From a virus, in IMG/VR virus record IMGVR_UViG_3300047408_000188, positions 1-52,066 of that record: 52,066 nt of DNA; one strand, 5' to 3'. Positions within the stretch are counted from its first letter, which is position 1; each line of letters begins with the position of its first letter. Below the pieces are notes generated by a model. That model saw only the letters and a list, made by a program, of their open reading frames with translations, was not told where the DNA came from and ran no database searches. The position numbers and the translations under genes are program-made. Positions 36,264 to 45,339 of this stretch are shown here, piece after piece.

Positions 36264-37481
36264 ATGCCGGACAAGGAAACCTTCACCGATATGAGCTTCC
36301 CCGAGCAGGGGCTGGACCTCAGCCACGGCTTTGGGATGCAGATGCCAGGCACGACGCCCGTTGGTAACAACGTGCGGACCTACGATCCGGGGCAGGACCG
36401 GGCCCGAGGCGGGTCACGAGCCGGGCTGGTGAAGTTCACGGGGCGGCTCCCGACGAACGGGCTGGTGCAACACCTGAACATCGTGGTGGACGTGAGCCCC
36501 GAGGCCCTCTTGGACGACTTCGACAGTACGGCCGATTTTGGCGAAGGGGGCTCGTCGTCGGGCGAGGAGTTTGACGGCTCGCTCGATGAAAGCTCGCCCG
36601 GCCCCGAGGACATCTGGGGCAACGACATTGAGTACGAGACCGACCAGAACGGGCATCGCACGCGCCGTATCATCCGCATCACTCGTCGGCAGTCCCGCGT
36701 CCCCAGGCGATACATTCGCCACGGCGGCACGGGACGCCAGCCGAACAAGAACACGCGGAACCATACGCCGCCCAAGCAGACCAAACAGCATCCGCCGCTG
36801 GTCATTCACTTCGTGCAGGTCACGACCCAGACGGACGATGACAACAGCAACACCCTTCCAGCGCCCATGCCGCAGAACGTGACGGCTGGCAATCTGTTGG
36901 TAGCGGTGATTAGCTCGGGGGCGCGTGGCGAAGTCGGCCCGATCAGTTTCTCGCTCTCCGACTCCCAGGGAAACGCCTGGCACCAGATTGGTAGTTACGT
37001 CCGTCATGCCGCGTCGGACCCGATCCTTGACCGGGCAACGGGTCTCTCGATCTGGTACACGATTGCCGGTTCCTCCGATCAATGCACTCTTACCTGGACG
37101 CCAAGCCCCGCCTTGGGGCCTGCGCCCAACTCGGGGGACAAAGGTTCGGCCGCACTGGAGTTCATGGAATTCGACACCGTGAAGCCGACGCCACTTGATG
37201 GCACCCAGAGCAACACGGGGAACATACAAATCGGCGGCACCACGATTAGCACCGGATCGGTTCCTGTGTCGGGGGCAGGGCGGTTGGTAGTAGCGGCCTT
37301 CGCATCCGAGGGGCAAGCCGTTCTGGGCTTGGATTACACCGCTCCCGCGGACTTCACGGCACTGACCTACTCGATGTACAAGATCGGCTTGTCGGCCGCG
37401 AGGGCGGTGGTAGCCGACGTGCAGGTGGGCATCGACAACTGGTGCGGCATGGGGGCTTCCTTCAAACCGAAGACGAAGTAA
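36264..37481 (+). CDS. tail-region protein: nozzle-type N-terminal domain plus beta-sandwich
   Basis: 405 residues, ATG at 36264 behind GGGGACC. The first about 60 residues (FPEQGLDLSHGFGMQMPGTT, VRTYDPGQDRARGGSRAGLV) match the next gene's product. Then come an acidic linker, a basic Arg-rich patch (RTRRIIRITRRQSRVPRRY) and a C-terminal beta-sandwich (TAGNLLVAVISSGARGE ... LSIWYTIAGSSDQCTLTW). Looks like a paralogue of the tail protein N-terminus that gained a binding domain, possibly an adhesin or appendage. Confidence 0.7.
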   Translation: MPDKETFTDMSFPEQGLDLSHGFGMQMPGTTPVGNNVRTYDPGQDRARGGSRAGLVKFTGRLPTNGLVQHLNIVVDVSPEALLDDFDSTADFGEGGSSSGEEFDGSLDESSPGPEDIWGNDIEYETDQNGHRTRRIIRITRRQSRVPRRYIRHGGTGRQPNKNTRNHTPPKQTKQHPPLVIHFVQVTTQTDDDNSNTLPAPMPQNVTAGNLLVAVISSGARGEVGPISFSLSDSQGNAWHQIGSYVRHAASDPILDRATGLSIWYTIAGSSDQCTLTWTPSPALGPAPNSGDKGSAALEFMEFDTVKPTPLDGTQSNTGNIQIGGTTISTGSVPVSGAGRLVVAAFASEGQAVLGLDYTAPADFTALTYSMYKIGLSAARAVVADVQVGIDNWCGMGASFKPKTK

Positions 37482-37762
37482 TGCCTGACAAAGAAGGCTT
37501 CTCTGATCTCCACTTCCCAGCGGCCGGGCTGGACCTGTCCGACGCCTTCTCGACCCAGAAGCCTCGTCAGTTGCCGGACGGGCAGTATTACCGCTCGACG
37601 CCGATTGCCCAGAACGTGCGGGCCTATGACCCAGTGACGGATCGGCTGCGCGGGGCCAGTCGGCCGGGATTGGCGAAGTACCTGCCGGCAGCGGTTGTGG
37701 AGGCGTGGATCGTGCAGGAGTTGGCCGTCATTGTCACCGTGGCCCCGGAGGCTCAGGCATGA
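37481..37762 (+). CDS. N-terminal segment of the nozzle-type tail protein (split gene)
   Basis: 93 residues; ATG 37481 overlaps the previous stop by 1 nt. FPAAGLDLSDAFSTQ, then AQNVRAYDPVTDRLRGASRP and GLAKYLP repeat the N-terminus of the 36264 product. In related phages, as I recall, this module is fused to the beta-propeller protein encoded by the next gene. Here they are separate reading frames joined by an ATGA overlap, so either a natural split or a frameshift. Confidence 0.7.
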   Translation: MPDKEGFSDLHFPAAGLDLSDAFSTQKPRQLPDGQYYRSTPIAQNVRAYDPVTDRLRGASRPGLAKYLPAAVVEAWIVQELAVIVTVAPEAQA

Positions 37763-39120
37763 CGTTCCAACTGAGCCAGGCCGGGCGCGTCGTAACCCTT
37801 GTGGCTGTATCGCAGGGAAATGTGTACTACTGCTACCCCGGCGACACCACCTGGACCCTGGCCATCAACAACACCGGCAACATGCCGCCGCTGAACTTCA
37901 CCGGCATCATGTTCTCGGCCGCGAACAGTCAGAAGCTCTGGTTTGCCGATGGCGTGAACTGGATTTACTTCAACCCGTTGACCACCAGCGTAGAAACGTG
38001 GTCGGCATCGGCCGGTTCCCTGCCCGTGGACTCGCTCAACAACACGCCACGGTTGATCTGTACCTGGCGGGGCCGGACGGTACTCTCGGGCCTGATCTAC
38101 GACCCCTCGAACATATTCTTCTCGAAGACCAACGACCCGACCAACTTTGACTACTTCCCCACCGAGGTAGTGGATGGCGTCACCATCAACGCGACTTCGC
38201 CCACGCAGGCGCTGGCCTTGAACGTGGGACCGCAGGGGCTCGTGGGCGATGACATCGTGACCAGCCTCGTTCCCTACAGTGACGACATCCTGGTGATCGG
38301 CGGGGACCATTCCATTCGGATGCTGGCCGGCGATCCGATGGAGAACGGGCACATTGACCTGGTATCCGACGTGATCGGCATGGCCTGGGGGCAGGCGTGG
38401 TGCAAAGACCCCTACGGCACGCTGTACTTCGTCTCGAACAAGATGGGCATGTACACCTTGGTCCCCGGCCAGAAGCCCGTGCGGATCAGTCAGCCAGTGG
38501 AGCAAGTCCTTCAACTGGTGGACACGGGCAACACGACCATCCGTCTGATCTGGAACGACAAGTTTCAGGGCCTGCACGTCTTCCTCAGTCCTACCGATGA
38601 GCCTGCCGAATCGACACATCTGTTCTGGGAGCAGCGCAGCGGATCGTGGTTCACGGACCAGTTGGCCTCGCCCAACTTCGATCCGCTCTGCTGCTGTATC
38701 TTCGACGGCAACCTGCCGGATGATCGGACGGTACTCATTGGCTCGTGGGACGGCTTCATTCGCACGTTCAAGGCCAGTGCAGTAAACGATGACGGCTTGC
38801 CGTTTGAGAGCGACGTGGTGATTGGGCCGCTCCTGACGCAGAACCTGGACGAAATCTTGTTGAAAGACATTCAGGGCATCCTCGCGGAAACGTCGGGGGA
38901 CGTGACCTACTCGGTTTACACCGGCACGACGGCCGAATTGGCTCTGTCGAGCGAGCCTGTGGACTCGGGGACGTGGGAGGCGGGTCGGAACTCGTTGAGT
39001 ACGATCCGGGTCGCTGGCTATGCTGTGTATGTGCGGCTGACGAGTACCAATCAGTGGGCGATGGAAGCGGTTCGGGCACGCATCGCGACCGAGGGCAAGG
39101 TGAGGAGGCGCGGCACATGA
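37759..39120 (+). CDS. beta-propeller tail nozzle / DNA-stabilisation-type protein
   Basis: 453 residues from ATG at 37759, which overlaps the stop of the previous gene. SQAGRVVTLVAVSQGNVYY, KLWFADGVNWIYFNP, TWRGRTVLSGLIYDPSN, LVPYSDDILVIGGDHSIRML and AWGQAWCKDPYGTLYFVSNK recur with blade-like spacing. The family occurs in short-tailed phages where gp12 of T7 or gp10 of P22 sits, forming the tail nozzle below the connector. Probably essential for closing the head after packaging and for ejection. Confidence 0.78.
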   Translation: MTFQLSQAGRVVTLVAVSQGNVYYCYPGDTTWTLAINNTGNMPPLNFTGIMFSAANSQKLWFADGVNWIYFNPLTTSVETWSASAGSLPVDSLNNTPRLICTWRGRTVLSGLIYDPSNIFFSKTNDPTNFDYFPTEVVDGVTINATSPTQALALNVGPQGLVGDDIVTSLVPYSDDILVIGGDHSIRMLAGDPMENGHIDLVSDVIGMAWGQAWCKDPYGTLYFVSNKMGMYTLVPGQKPVRISQPVEQVLQLVDTGNTTIRLIWNDKFQGLHVFLSPTDEPAESTHLFWEQRSGSWFTDQLASPNFDPLCCCIFDGNLPDDRTVLIGSWDGFIRTFKASAVNDDGLPFESDVVIGPLLTQNLDEILLKDIQGILAETSGDVTYSVYTGTTAELALSSEPVDSGTWEAGRNSLSTIRVAGYAVYVRLTSTNQWAMEAVRARIATEGKVRRRGT

Positions 39121-39341
39121 CAGCACGGGAAAGGGCTGAGAAGGTTGCCAGGGCCTACGAAAACTGTGAATGGATTGCCGGTACTGCTTTGCCGGACGCT
39201 GTGCGCAATTTGGTAGAAGATGCCATTCTGCAAGCCGAACGCGACATGAAGGAGCGGTGTGCGAAGGTGGTTGAGCAAGAATACTTCCTTGACGGTTTTC
39301 ACCGCCAGCGATTAGCTGCGGCCATCCGCGACCTGGAGTAA
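39117..39341 (+). CDS. small helical protein
   Basis: 74 residues, ATG at 39117 (ATGA overlap). Charged helices (ARERAEKVARAYENCEW, LVEDAILQAERDMKERCAKVV, FHRQRLAAAIRDLE) like the small 'MTxxERAxxxxxxC' proteins found in many bacteria and phages. Role unknown. Confidence 0.7.
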   Translation: MTARERAEKVARAYENCEWIAGTALPDAVRNLVEDAILQAERDMKERCAKVVEQEYFLDGFHRQRLAAAIRDLE

Positions 39342-39344
39342 ACT

Positions 39345-40985
39345 ATGCCGCAGAAGGGGCTTCCCCAAGGGCCGGGACTCCAGCAGACCGGGCAAGCCGG
39401 CACGCAGCCGTTCTTGCCGCTCGGCTTCGCCCCACGCGCCGCCCAAGGGCCAAGTTCAGGAGGACCACAGATGCCGTCTTTTGGTGGAGGACTCGGAGCG
39501 CCGCAGGGCGGCGGCAACCTGGTAGGCCAAAGCGATGCCGGCATGGGCTCGTCAAGCAATGTCGGGCAGTCCCAAAGCCAGAGCCAGACGCAAATCGTGC
39601 CGGGCATGTTGGACGTTTACAACCAACTGCTCGGACTCAACAGCCAGAACTACGGCAACATCCTCGGCGCTTACGGGCAGGGCCAGTCCAACCTGACGGC
39701 GACCTTGCCTTCGATCTATCAGGGTTACGGGGACATAAAAAATGAGGTCATGGGTACGCTCGGAGTCGGGGCTGGCGCTCCTGGGGGCGAGGGACATTGG
39801 GGCGTTGCGGCGCCGGCAGCACAAGCCATTGCCCAGTCCTACGCCACCCAGCGCGGCAATACCGACCAGCAGCTCATCAACTCAGGACTCGGTAACTCTA
39901 CCATTCGTGCTGGAGCCCAGAATGCTAACGCTCTCGGGGCTGCTCAAGCTTATGGAGGGCTTGGAGCGCAGTTAGCCCAGACGGCAGCCGGCTATCAGGC
40001 TCAGCTTGGCCTTGCCGGTCAAGCCGCCCAGATGCAGGGCCTGGGGATGCAGACCGGGCTCACCCAAGCCTATCTGGGCGATCTGGCGGGCTATGGCGGC
40101 TTCGCGAACAAGGCCGGCTCGCTCACCGGCCAGTTTTCCACGGGAACGAGCCAGCAGCAGGGTTCCAGTTCTCAGCGGGGCGGCTCGGGCGGCGGCAATG
40201 GTGCGGGTCGCGGACAGAGCGGCGGCGCCCCGGCTGGACACATCCCGTTCGGCGGTGCTGCGGACAATCAGGGCCAGTCGGGACGGATCAATCAAGTGGG
40301 CCAGCCAACGGGACTCGGGGCCTCTGGGGGCACGGGCGGGATGCAGTTCGGCGGCGCGCCGGGGCAGAGCCTCACCTACGGCGGGGCGCTCCAGGCTCCC
40401 CGGCCGGGCGGGGCCGTTCAGTGGGGCGGCAACGCTCCCGCGGGCAATCCCTACGGGGGCACCACGGGCTCGGGCGGCGGCATGGGCACCACGCCCAGCG
40501 CAACCAACCCCTACGGCCTGCAAAGCGGCTGGGGGCAGGGCGGCGGCAATCCCACGGGGCTGAGCGGTTCGGCGGGCGGCGTGGCGGGAGCAAACACGGC
40601 GGGCTTTGCACCGGGTTATTTTGGCCAAGGGCAAGGCGGCGAGCAGACGACCTTTGTTGACGAGAACGGGACGACTTGGGACGCCAGCGGCACCAGCATG
40701 TGGCCGGACGGCAGCGTGTACGACTCCTCCGGCAATTACCTCGGCACGCTGGGCGACAACAGCCTCACGGGCCAAGCAGGCGGCTTGCAGGGCGGTTTCT
40801 GGCAAGACCCGAACCAGTACGTCGGGGAGGAAGTTATCAGTCAAGGCGGCTACGGCGACAGCCAGGACTACGCCAACGACTACAGCGACCTCTTCGGCTA
40901 CGGCGACACTTCCACGACCGACACGTCCGGCTATGGCTGGGACTACGGCGGCGATTACACGGACTACAGCGACATCTTCGAGTAA
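39345..40985 (+). CDS. Gly/Gln-rich internal virion-type protein
   Basis: 546 residues, ATG at 39345 behind GGAGT. Disordered Gly/Pro/Gln N-terminus, a helical core about 85-260 (LDVYNQLLGLNSQNYGNIL ... AQAIAQSYATQRGNTDQQLI ... AYLGDLAGYGGF), then a long Gly/Ser/Gln tract and a Tyr/Asp-rich tail (DYSDLFGYGD, DYTDYSDIFE). The helical core resembles internal or ejected proteins encoded after nozzle genes in podoviruses. The Tyr/Asp end could mediate self-association. Confidence 0.65.
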   Translation: MPQKGLPQGPGLQQTGQAGTQPFLPLGFAPRAAQGPSSGGPQMPSFGGGLGAPQGGGNLVGQSDAGMGSSSNVGQSQSQSQTQIVPGMLDVYNQLLGLNSQNYGNILGAYGQGQSNLTATLPSIYQGYGDIKNEVMGTLGVGAGAPGGEGHWGVAAPAAQAIAQSYATQRGNTDQQLINSGLGNSTIRAGAQNANALGAAQAYGGLGAQLAQTAAGYQAQLGLAGQAAQMQGLGMQTGLTQAYLGDLAGYGGFANKAGSLTGQFSTGTSQQQGSSSQRGGSGGGNGAGRGQSGGAPAGHIPFGGAADNQGQSGRINQVGQPTGLGASGGTGGMQFGGAPGQSLTYGGALQAPRPGGAVQWGGNAPAGNPYGGTTGSGGGMGTTPSATNPYGLQSGWGQGGGNPTGLSGSAGGVAGANTAGFAPGYFGQGQGGEQTTFVDENGTTWDASGTSMWPDGSVYDSSGNYLGTLGDNSLTGQAGGLQGGFWQDPNQYVGEEVISQGGYGDSQDYANDYSDLFGYGDTSTTDTSGYGWDYGGDYTDYSDIFE

Positions 40986-40996
40986 AGGGGACAGGA

Positions 40997-41602
40997 ATGT
41001 CGAGCCAGACTGGAACCTATTGCGAAGCGACGTTCACGAACATCGCCGACTACACGGCGCTCGCATCCTCGAATGTGGAGGCCACGCTGCTCACGCCGGT
41101 CTCGCCGGACGTGACCCGGCAGCCGACCTTTTTCCCATCTTTCTGGGCCGGCAATCAGGGCATCGGCCGCATGTTCACGATTCGAGGCGGCGGCGTGTTT
41201 TCGACCACAGCCACGCCGACGATGATCTTCCAGTTCCGCCTGAGTCCAACGGTGGGGGTGACGACACTCTCCGGTGCTTCCGTCGGCATCACGGCGGGGA
41301 TCGTCACGGCGAGCGGCATCACCAACAAGTGGTTCTGGTTTGAACTCGACATGGTGTGCCGGATCTCGGGGCAGGGTGCCAGCAAGACGACGCTCTCGGG
41401 TACGGGATTCATCCAGAGCCCCGGCGGGTTCGCCACGCCGTTCCTTTACCCGATCGAGCCGACGACGCCCGACACGGCGACCTGGACCCAGACCGTCGAT
41501 TCGTCCGTTGCCAACTACCTGAACGTGAGTCTTACGTGGTCGGCGTCCTCATCGAGCAACACTTGCCAGTTGAAGCATCTCGCGGTCATTGGTTGGAACT
41601 GA
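40997..41602 (+). CDS. beta-sandwich virion protein
   Basis: 201 residues, ATG at 40997 behind AAAGGGG. Jelly-roll-like strands (MFTIRGGGVFSTTATPTMIF, KWFWFELDMVCRISGQG, NYLNVSLTWSASSSSNTCQL). Similar in style to 35099-35644. Probably a surface appendage. Confidence 0.65.
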   Translation: MSSQTGTYCEATFTNIADYTALASSNVEATLLTPVSPDVTRQPTFFPSFWAGNQGIGRMFTIRGGGVFSTTATPTMIFQFRLSPTVGVTTLSGASVGITAGIVTASGITNKWFWFELDMVCRISGQGASKTTLSGTGFIQSPGGFATPFLYPIEPTTPDTATWTQTVDSSVANYLNVSLTWSASSSSNTCQLKHLAVIGWN

Positions 41603-41603
41603 G

Positions 41604-42047
41604 ATGGACCCACGCAAGCTCTTTGGCGGCTGGCCGGTCCCCCTCGGGCCGCTCTCGGTGCCGCAGATCGACGTGGCGGTGCCGCCGTCGCCCACGTTCA
41701 CGATGTATGCCGAGGCCCGCGCCGGCGCGCCGCTCTTTCTGCCGCCCTTCGTCCGGGGCGGGCCGCCGCACACGGCCGAGAACTTTCGCGGCCAGGCTCC
41801 TCCGGCGCCGGTGCCGACTGGCCGGACCATCCGGTCCAAGGGCTACCTGCCGCGGTGCCCGCAGCCGGGCGAGAAGGACTTCGAGCGCCGCATGGCCTCG
41901 TTCACCGAGAAACTCAGCATGATCGTCAACAGCCTGATCGGGCAGGGCATCCTGGTGCAGACGGGGCCGAGTGAGTGGACGATCGACGCCGGCGCGGCGT
42001 TGGTGATTACGACGGGCGGGGGCGGTTTGACGGGGACGTTTCCGTAG
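41604..42047 (+). CDS. hypothetical virion-region protein
   Basis: 147 residues from ATG at 41604, 1 nt after the previous stop. Pro-rich first half (GGWPVPLGPLSVPQIDVAVPP), then a helix (KDFERRMASFTEKLSMIVNSL) and a beta end (SEWTIDAGAALVITTGGGG). It could be a short connector or chaperone. Unknown. Confidence 0.6.
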   Translation: MDPRKLFGGWPVPLGPLSVPQIDVAVPPSPTFTMYAEARAGAPLFLPPFVRGGPPHTAENFRGQAPPAPVPTGRTIRSKGYLPRCPQPGEKDFERRMASFTEKLSMIVNSLIGQGILVQTGPSEWTIDAGAALVITTGGGGLTGTFP

Positions 42048-42087
42048 GGGATGATATCAGCACCCTTTGCCCTTACGGAGACGCATT

Positions 42088-42303
42088 ATGGACCTTGAAA
42101 AGCTTGAATGGACGAAAGAGCCGCCGTCAAACAAAGGCATGTACTGGTGGCGGCATATTAGCACCGGCGAACCGACGCTCTTGGCTGTCACTGGTCCAGG
42201 GCTATGTGTTCCAGTGCTGGATGATCCGTCCTTGACGAGATGCGGTGAGGAAAGCTTCCCCAAAGGCGGAGAGTGGGCCAAGGCAGAGAGGCTGCCGGAC
42301 TAG
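42088..42303 (+). CDS. small WTKEPP...YWW-family phage protein (late copy)
   Basis: 71 residues from ATG at 42088 with GGAGACGC upstream. LEWTKEPPSNKGMYWW and a late KGGEWAKAE match the two early minus-strand copies at 596-880 and 891-1097. Here the gene is in the late operon on the opposite strand, so the family is present in both programmes. Function unknown. Confidence 0.75.
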   Translation: MDLEKLEWTKEPPSNKGMYWWRHISTGEPTLLAVTGPGLCVPVLDDPSLTRCGEESFPKGGEWAKAERLPD

Positions 42304-42330
42304 CTTTAGGAATCGTTCAGGGTTGCGACT

Positions 42331-43428
42331 ATGCCGAACGCGATGAATCCGCCGCAACCACCGGGCAACAACCCTACGCCGCCGACGCTCGGAATTAGCG
42401 CAGGCGGCCAGACTCCCGGCAACCTCACGCCGCCTACCGTTGGTGTGCAGACCGGAGGAGGGATAGGTGCCGGCGTGCCCCTGCCGGTTCCTGGTCCGCT
42501 CACTCAACATCCGAGTGTCAATATCGGCTCCGGCGGCCTGCCGATGATTATGGAGCCCGAGCAGCCTCCAGTGCCGGCAATCAATCAGGGAACTGGAGTT
42601 GCCAAACCGCCTATTCTGGCAAACCCAAATTACAATCCGTACCGGCCGATCTCGGTAGCGAACTTGCCCTACATTATCGAGCCTGGCACAGAGATTACTT
42701 TGTCGCCAGGAAACGCGAATGCTGTTCTTGGTCCACCACCGGCGGGCGCAGGCAATATGGGGGTGGAAGCAAGTGGTGGCTTCGAGGGCGGCCCTCTCTC
42801 CGTCCGGCCTGGTCCGCTTTTGCCGCGACCCGCTCAAGACCCAATCCCAGTGACCACGCCCCCGCCGAGTTCTAAGCCGACCACAGTAGCCACGAGACCC
42901 GTACCCACAGAGCCAATCAGACCCGTTTCCGTGCCCACAATACGCCCCAGCATCCCAGCAAACATAGCCGCGCTCATCACCCAATATCTTGATCCACTGC
43001 TTCTCCTGGGACTTGCCCCAGAAATTGCGCTTCAAATCGCTATCGGTCTGGCTCTCGGGACGGCGCTGGAGATTATTTACGACCCGGAGGCTATTGAAGC
43101 GTCAAGGCCTGGCATGATTCCGCTGCATCCGACTTCGACGCCCCAGACACCCTATGATCCTGTCTGGCTGCAACAACTCGCCGCGCTTGCGGCTGGCGAG
43201 CCGTATCCATACTTGCCAGACAGGCCGACAGGACAGCCCTGGTGGGAAGACCCTTTATGGGACACGCCAGAGCCGGACGATCCGAACGACCCGAACGGCA
43301 TGAATCAGGACGACCCGTACTCGCAGTTCAGCAGCGGATTAGACCTGGGCGCCGACCCCTACAGCTACGCCGGGGGCAACGTCACCGTCACCGCCTCGCC
43401 CCCTGGGGCCAGCGGAGTGCCAAAGTGA
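42331..43428 (+). CDS. Pro-rich virion-region protein
   Basis: 365 residues, ATG at 42331 with a poor ribosome site. The first 200 residues are Pro/Gly/Thr-rich and disordered. Then a hydrophobic helical hairpin (about 210-250: PANIAALITQYLDPLLLLGL, APEIALQIAIGLALGTALEI) that could insert in a membrane, and an acidic/Pro C-terminus. Such a composition fits an ejected or membrane-interacting tail protein. The region is less GC-rich and has different codon use from its neighbours, hinting at recent acquisition. Confidence 0.6.
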   Translation: MPNAMNPPQPPGNNPTPPTLGISAGGQTPGNLTPPTVGVQTGGGIGAGVPLPVPGPLTQHPSVNIGSGGLPMIMEPEQPPVPAINQGTGVAKPPILANPNYNPYRPISVANLPYIIEPGTEITLSPGNANAVLGPPPAGAGNMGVEASGGFEGGPLSVRPGPLLPRPAQDPIPVTTPPPSSKPTTVATRPVPTEPIRPVSVPTIRPSIPANIAALITQYLDPLLLLGLAPEIALQIAIGLALGTALEIIYDPEAIEASRPGMIPLHPTSTPQTPYDPVWLQQLAALAAGEPYPYLPDRPTGQPWWEDPLWDTPEPDDPNDPNGMNQDDPYSQFSSGLDLGADPYSYAGGNVTVTASPPGASGVPK

Positions 43429-43438
43429 GGAGGCCGGG

Positions 43439-45073
43439 ATGGCTCGCGAGTTCCTGTACACGATCACGCTCCATAACGGGCTGACGACGGCGGTGGGGTT
43501 TGCCAACATCGCCGCCTCGGACTTGCCGGCGAACATTGCCTACACGAACGTTGCCAACGTCTTCACCGCCAATCAGACATTCTCTGGCGGGATAAGTGGG
43601 ATTACCGCGGGCGACTTGCCGGCGACGGTGGCGTATACGAACGTGGTCAACACGTTCACCGCCAGCAATGTGTTCGCGGACATTACAACGGGAGCCATCA
43701 CAGCATTAAGCATCGACTGTAGCGGCGGTGTTGCAATTAGCGGCGAAGTGACCATCGACCAGTTGGTAAGCCTCGGCGCCAACCTGCAAGTGGCCGGCAA
43801 TATCACGTCAACAGGCGGCATCTTTGTCGGCGACGCCTCCGGTCTGACCGGCATCCCAACCTCCGTCTCCAACAGCGACGGCAGCCTGACCATCTCCCCG
43901 ACCACCGGGGCCGTGGTGGCGTCGATTGCCCTGGCGCACGCCAACGTCTGGACCGGCCAGCAGACCTTCACGGCGACCAGTTCCTCAACGGTCGGTGTGA
44001 TCGTTAAAGGGGCCGCTTTCCAGAGCGTTGACCTGGTTCAGTGGAAAGACTCGACGCCGACGATCATGGCGGCGATCAACAAAGACGGCCGCGTGCTGGC
44101 GGGCGGCATCGCGGGCGAGCAGCCGCCGACCGTGCCGGGACTGGGCTTCTACAACGATCAGGACAACGGCTTCTTTCTGCGGACCACCAACACGTTCGGC
44201 TTCATGACCGCAGGAACCATCCGGGGCTACTTCAAAGCCGATGGCTCTCTGTACCTGACGAACGACCCCAACGCTGCGACGGTCACGCCGCCGGCTTCCC
44301 AGACGCTCAAGTTCTACATCCTCGACGGCATCATTTACATCAACAACACGACGGGCAGCGACGTAGACGCCGTGTCGATGCGTGGAGGAGACAATGCTGG
44401 TGATAAAAGCGGCTTCCGCTTCGTCGGCAACAGCGCCCATTCTCTGGCGCGGGTCGTCTGCGAGCAGATCACCAGCGGAGAATCGGGCACGCTGGATGTG
44501 TACACGGCTCCGTCTAATGCGACTGGTCTCGTGCTCCGCACGCGCGTTTCCGAGACGGGGCGGATGAAGTTGACCCAGGGCGGCTCGACGGGGTTCTGCA
44601 ACCTTGGTGGTGTGATCTTTAACCACTTCGCCGACGCCGGCAACGGCACCACGGTAGAAACCGATCTCGTCAGCGACACCACAGCAGCGTCCTGTTTGAA
44701 TGTCAATGGCGACAAGCTCGAAGGCGAGTACGGCGGCACCTTCGTATCCAGCGCCACGGCTACCCGTCAGATCAAGCTTTACTTCGGTGGCACGGCGATA
44801 TTCGATACCGGCACGCTGACTCTGAGCCTGTCGAGCGCCTGGACGATGTACGCCACCATCATTCGGGTAAGCGCGACCGTGGTTCGCTACATGGTATCGC
44901 TGGCCACGGAAGGGGCAGCCCTGAGTGCGTACACAGCGGTCGGGGAATTGACGGGTCTGACGCTCTCCGCGACAAATATCATGAAAGTAACCGGGCAAGC
45001 CGCTGGTGTTGGAGCGGCGAGTAATGACATCGTTCTGAAACTCAGCAGCCTGTCGTGGCATCCCGCAGCATAA
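43439..45073 (+). CDS. tail fibre protein
   Basis: 544 residues, ATG at 43439 behind GAGGAGG. N-terminal repeats of the type LPANIAYTNVANVFTANQTF, then SGLTGIPTSVSNSDGSLTIS and AHANVWTGQQTF are classical trimeric fibre shaft segments. The distal part is beta-rich with a receptor-binding-type C-terminal domain (ATRQIKLYFGGTAIFDTGTL ... YMVSLATEGAALSAYTAVGE). It probably determines host recognition. Confidence 0.82.
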   Translation: MAREFLYTITLHNGLTTAVGFANIAASDLPANIAYTNVANVFTANQTFSGGISGITAGDLPATVAYTNVVNTFTASNVFADITTGAITALSIDCSGGVAISGEVTIDQLVSLGANLQVAGNITSTGGIFVGDASGLTGIPTSVSNSDGSLTISPTTGAVVASIALAHANVWTGQQTFTATSSSTVGVIVKGAAFQSVDLVQWKDSTPTIMAAINKDGRVLAGGIAGEQPPTVPGLGFYNDQDNGFFLRTTNTFGFMTAGTIRGYFKADGSLYLTNDPNAATVTPPASQTLKFYILDGIIYINNTTGSDVDAVSMRGGDNAGDKSGFRFVGNSAHSLARVVCEQITSGESGTLDVYTAPSNATGLVLRTRVSETGRMKLTQGGSTGFCNLGGVIFNHFADAGNGTTVETDLVSDTTAASCLNVNGDKLEGEYGGTFVSSATATRQIKLYFGGTAIFDTGTLTLSLSSAWTMYATIIRVSATVVRYMVSLATEGAALSAYTAVGELTGLTLSATNIMKVTGQAAGVGAASNDIVLKLSSLSWHPAA

Positions 45074-45083
45074 GGAGCGTTCC

Positions 45084-45332
45084 GTGGCGACGATCTCCAT
45101 TACCGTGCCCAACGCCGTGCTTACCCGCGTTGTGGACGGGGTATGCGGCTCGATGGGCTATCAGGACACGATTGGCGGGGTGGCCAACCCGGAGACGCGG
45201 GCACAGTTCGCCCAACGGATGCTCAGGGAGTGGGTGAAGGCCCGCGTCAGAGCCTGGGAGACCAGCCAAGCCGAGACCTCGGCCGGCGCGACGGCGGGAG
45301 CCAACGTGGACAGTCAAATCGTCCTGACATGA
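45084..45332 (+). CDS. small conserved phage protein
   Basis: 82 residues from GTG at 45084 behind AAGGAGCG. TISITVPNAVLTRVVDGVCG then ETRAQFAQRMLREWVKARVR is a module often found just after fibre genes in phages. Helical C-terminus, no catalytic motif. Role unknown. Confidence 0.75.
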   Translation: MATISITVPNAVLTRVVDGVCGSMGYQDTIGGVANPETRAQFAQRMLREWVKARVRAWETSQAETSAGATAGANVDSQIVLT

Positions 45333-45339
45333 GGCAGTC

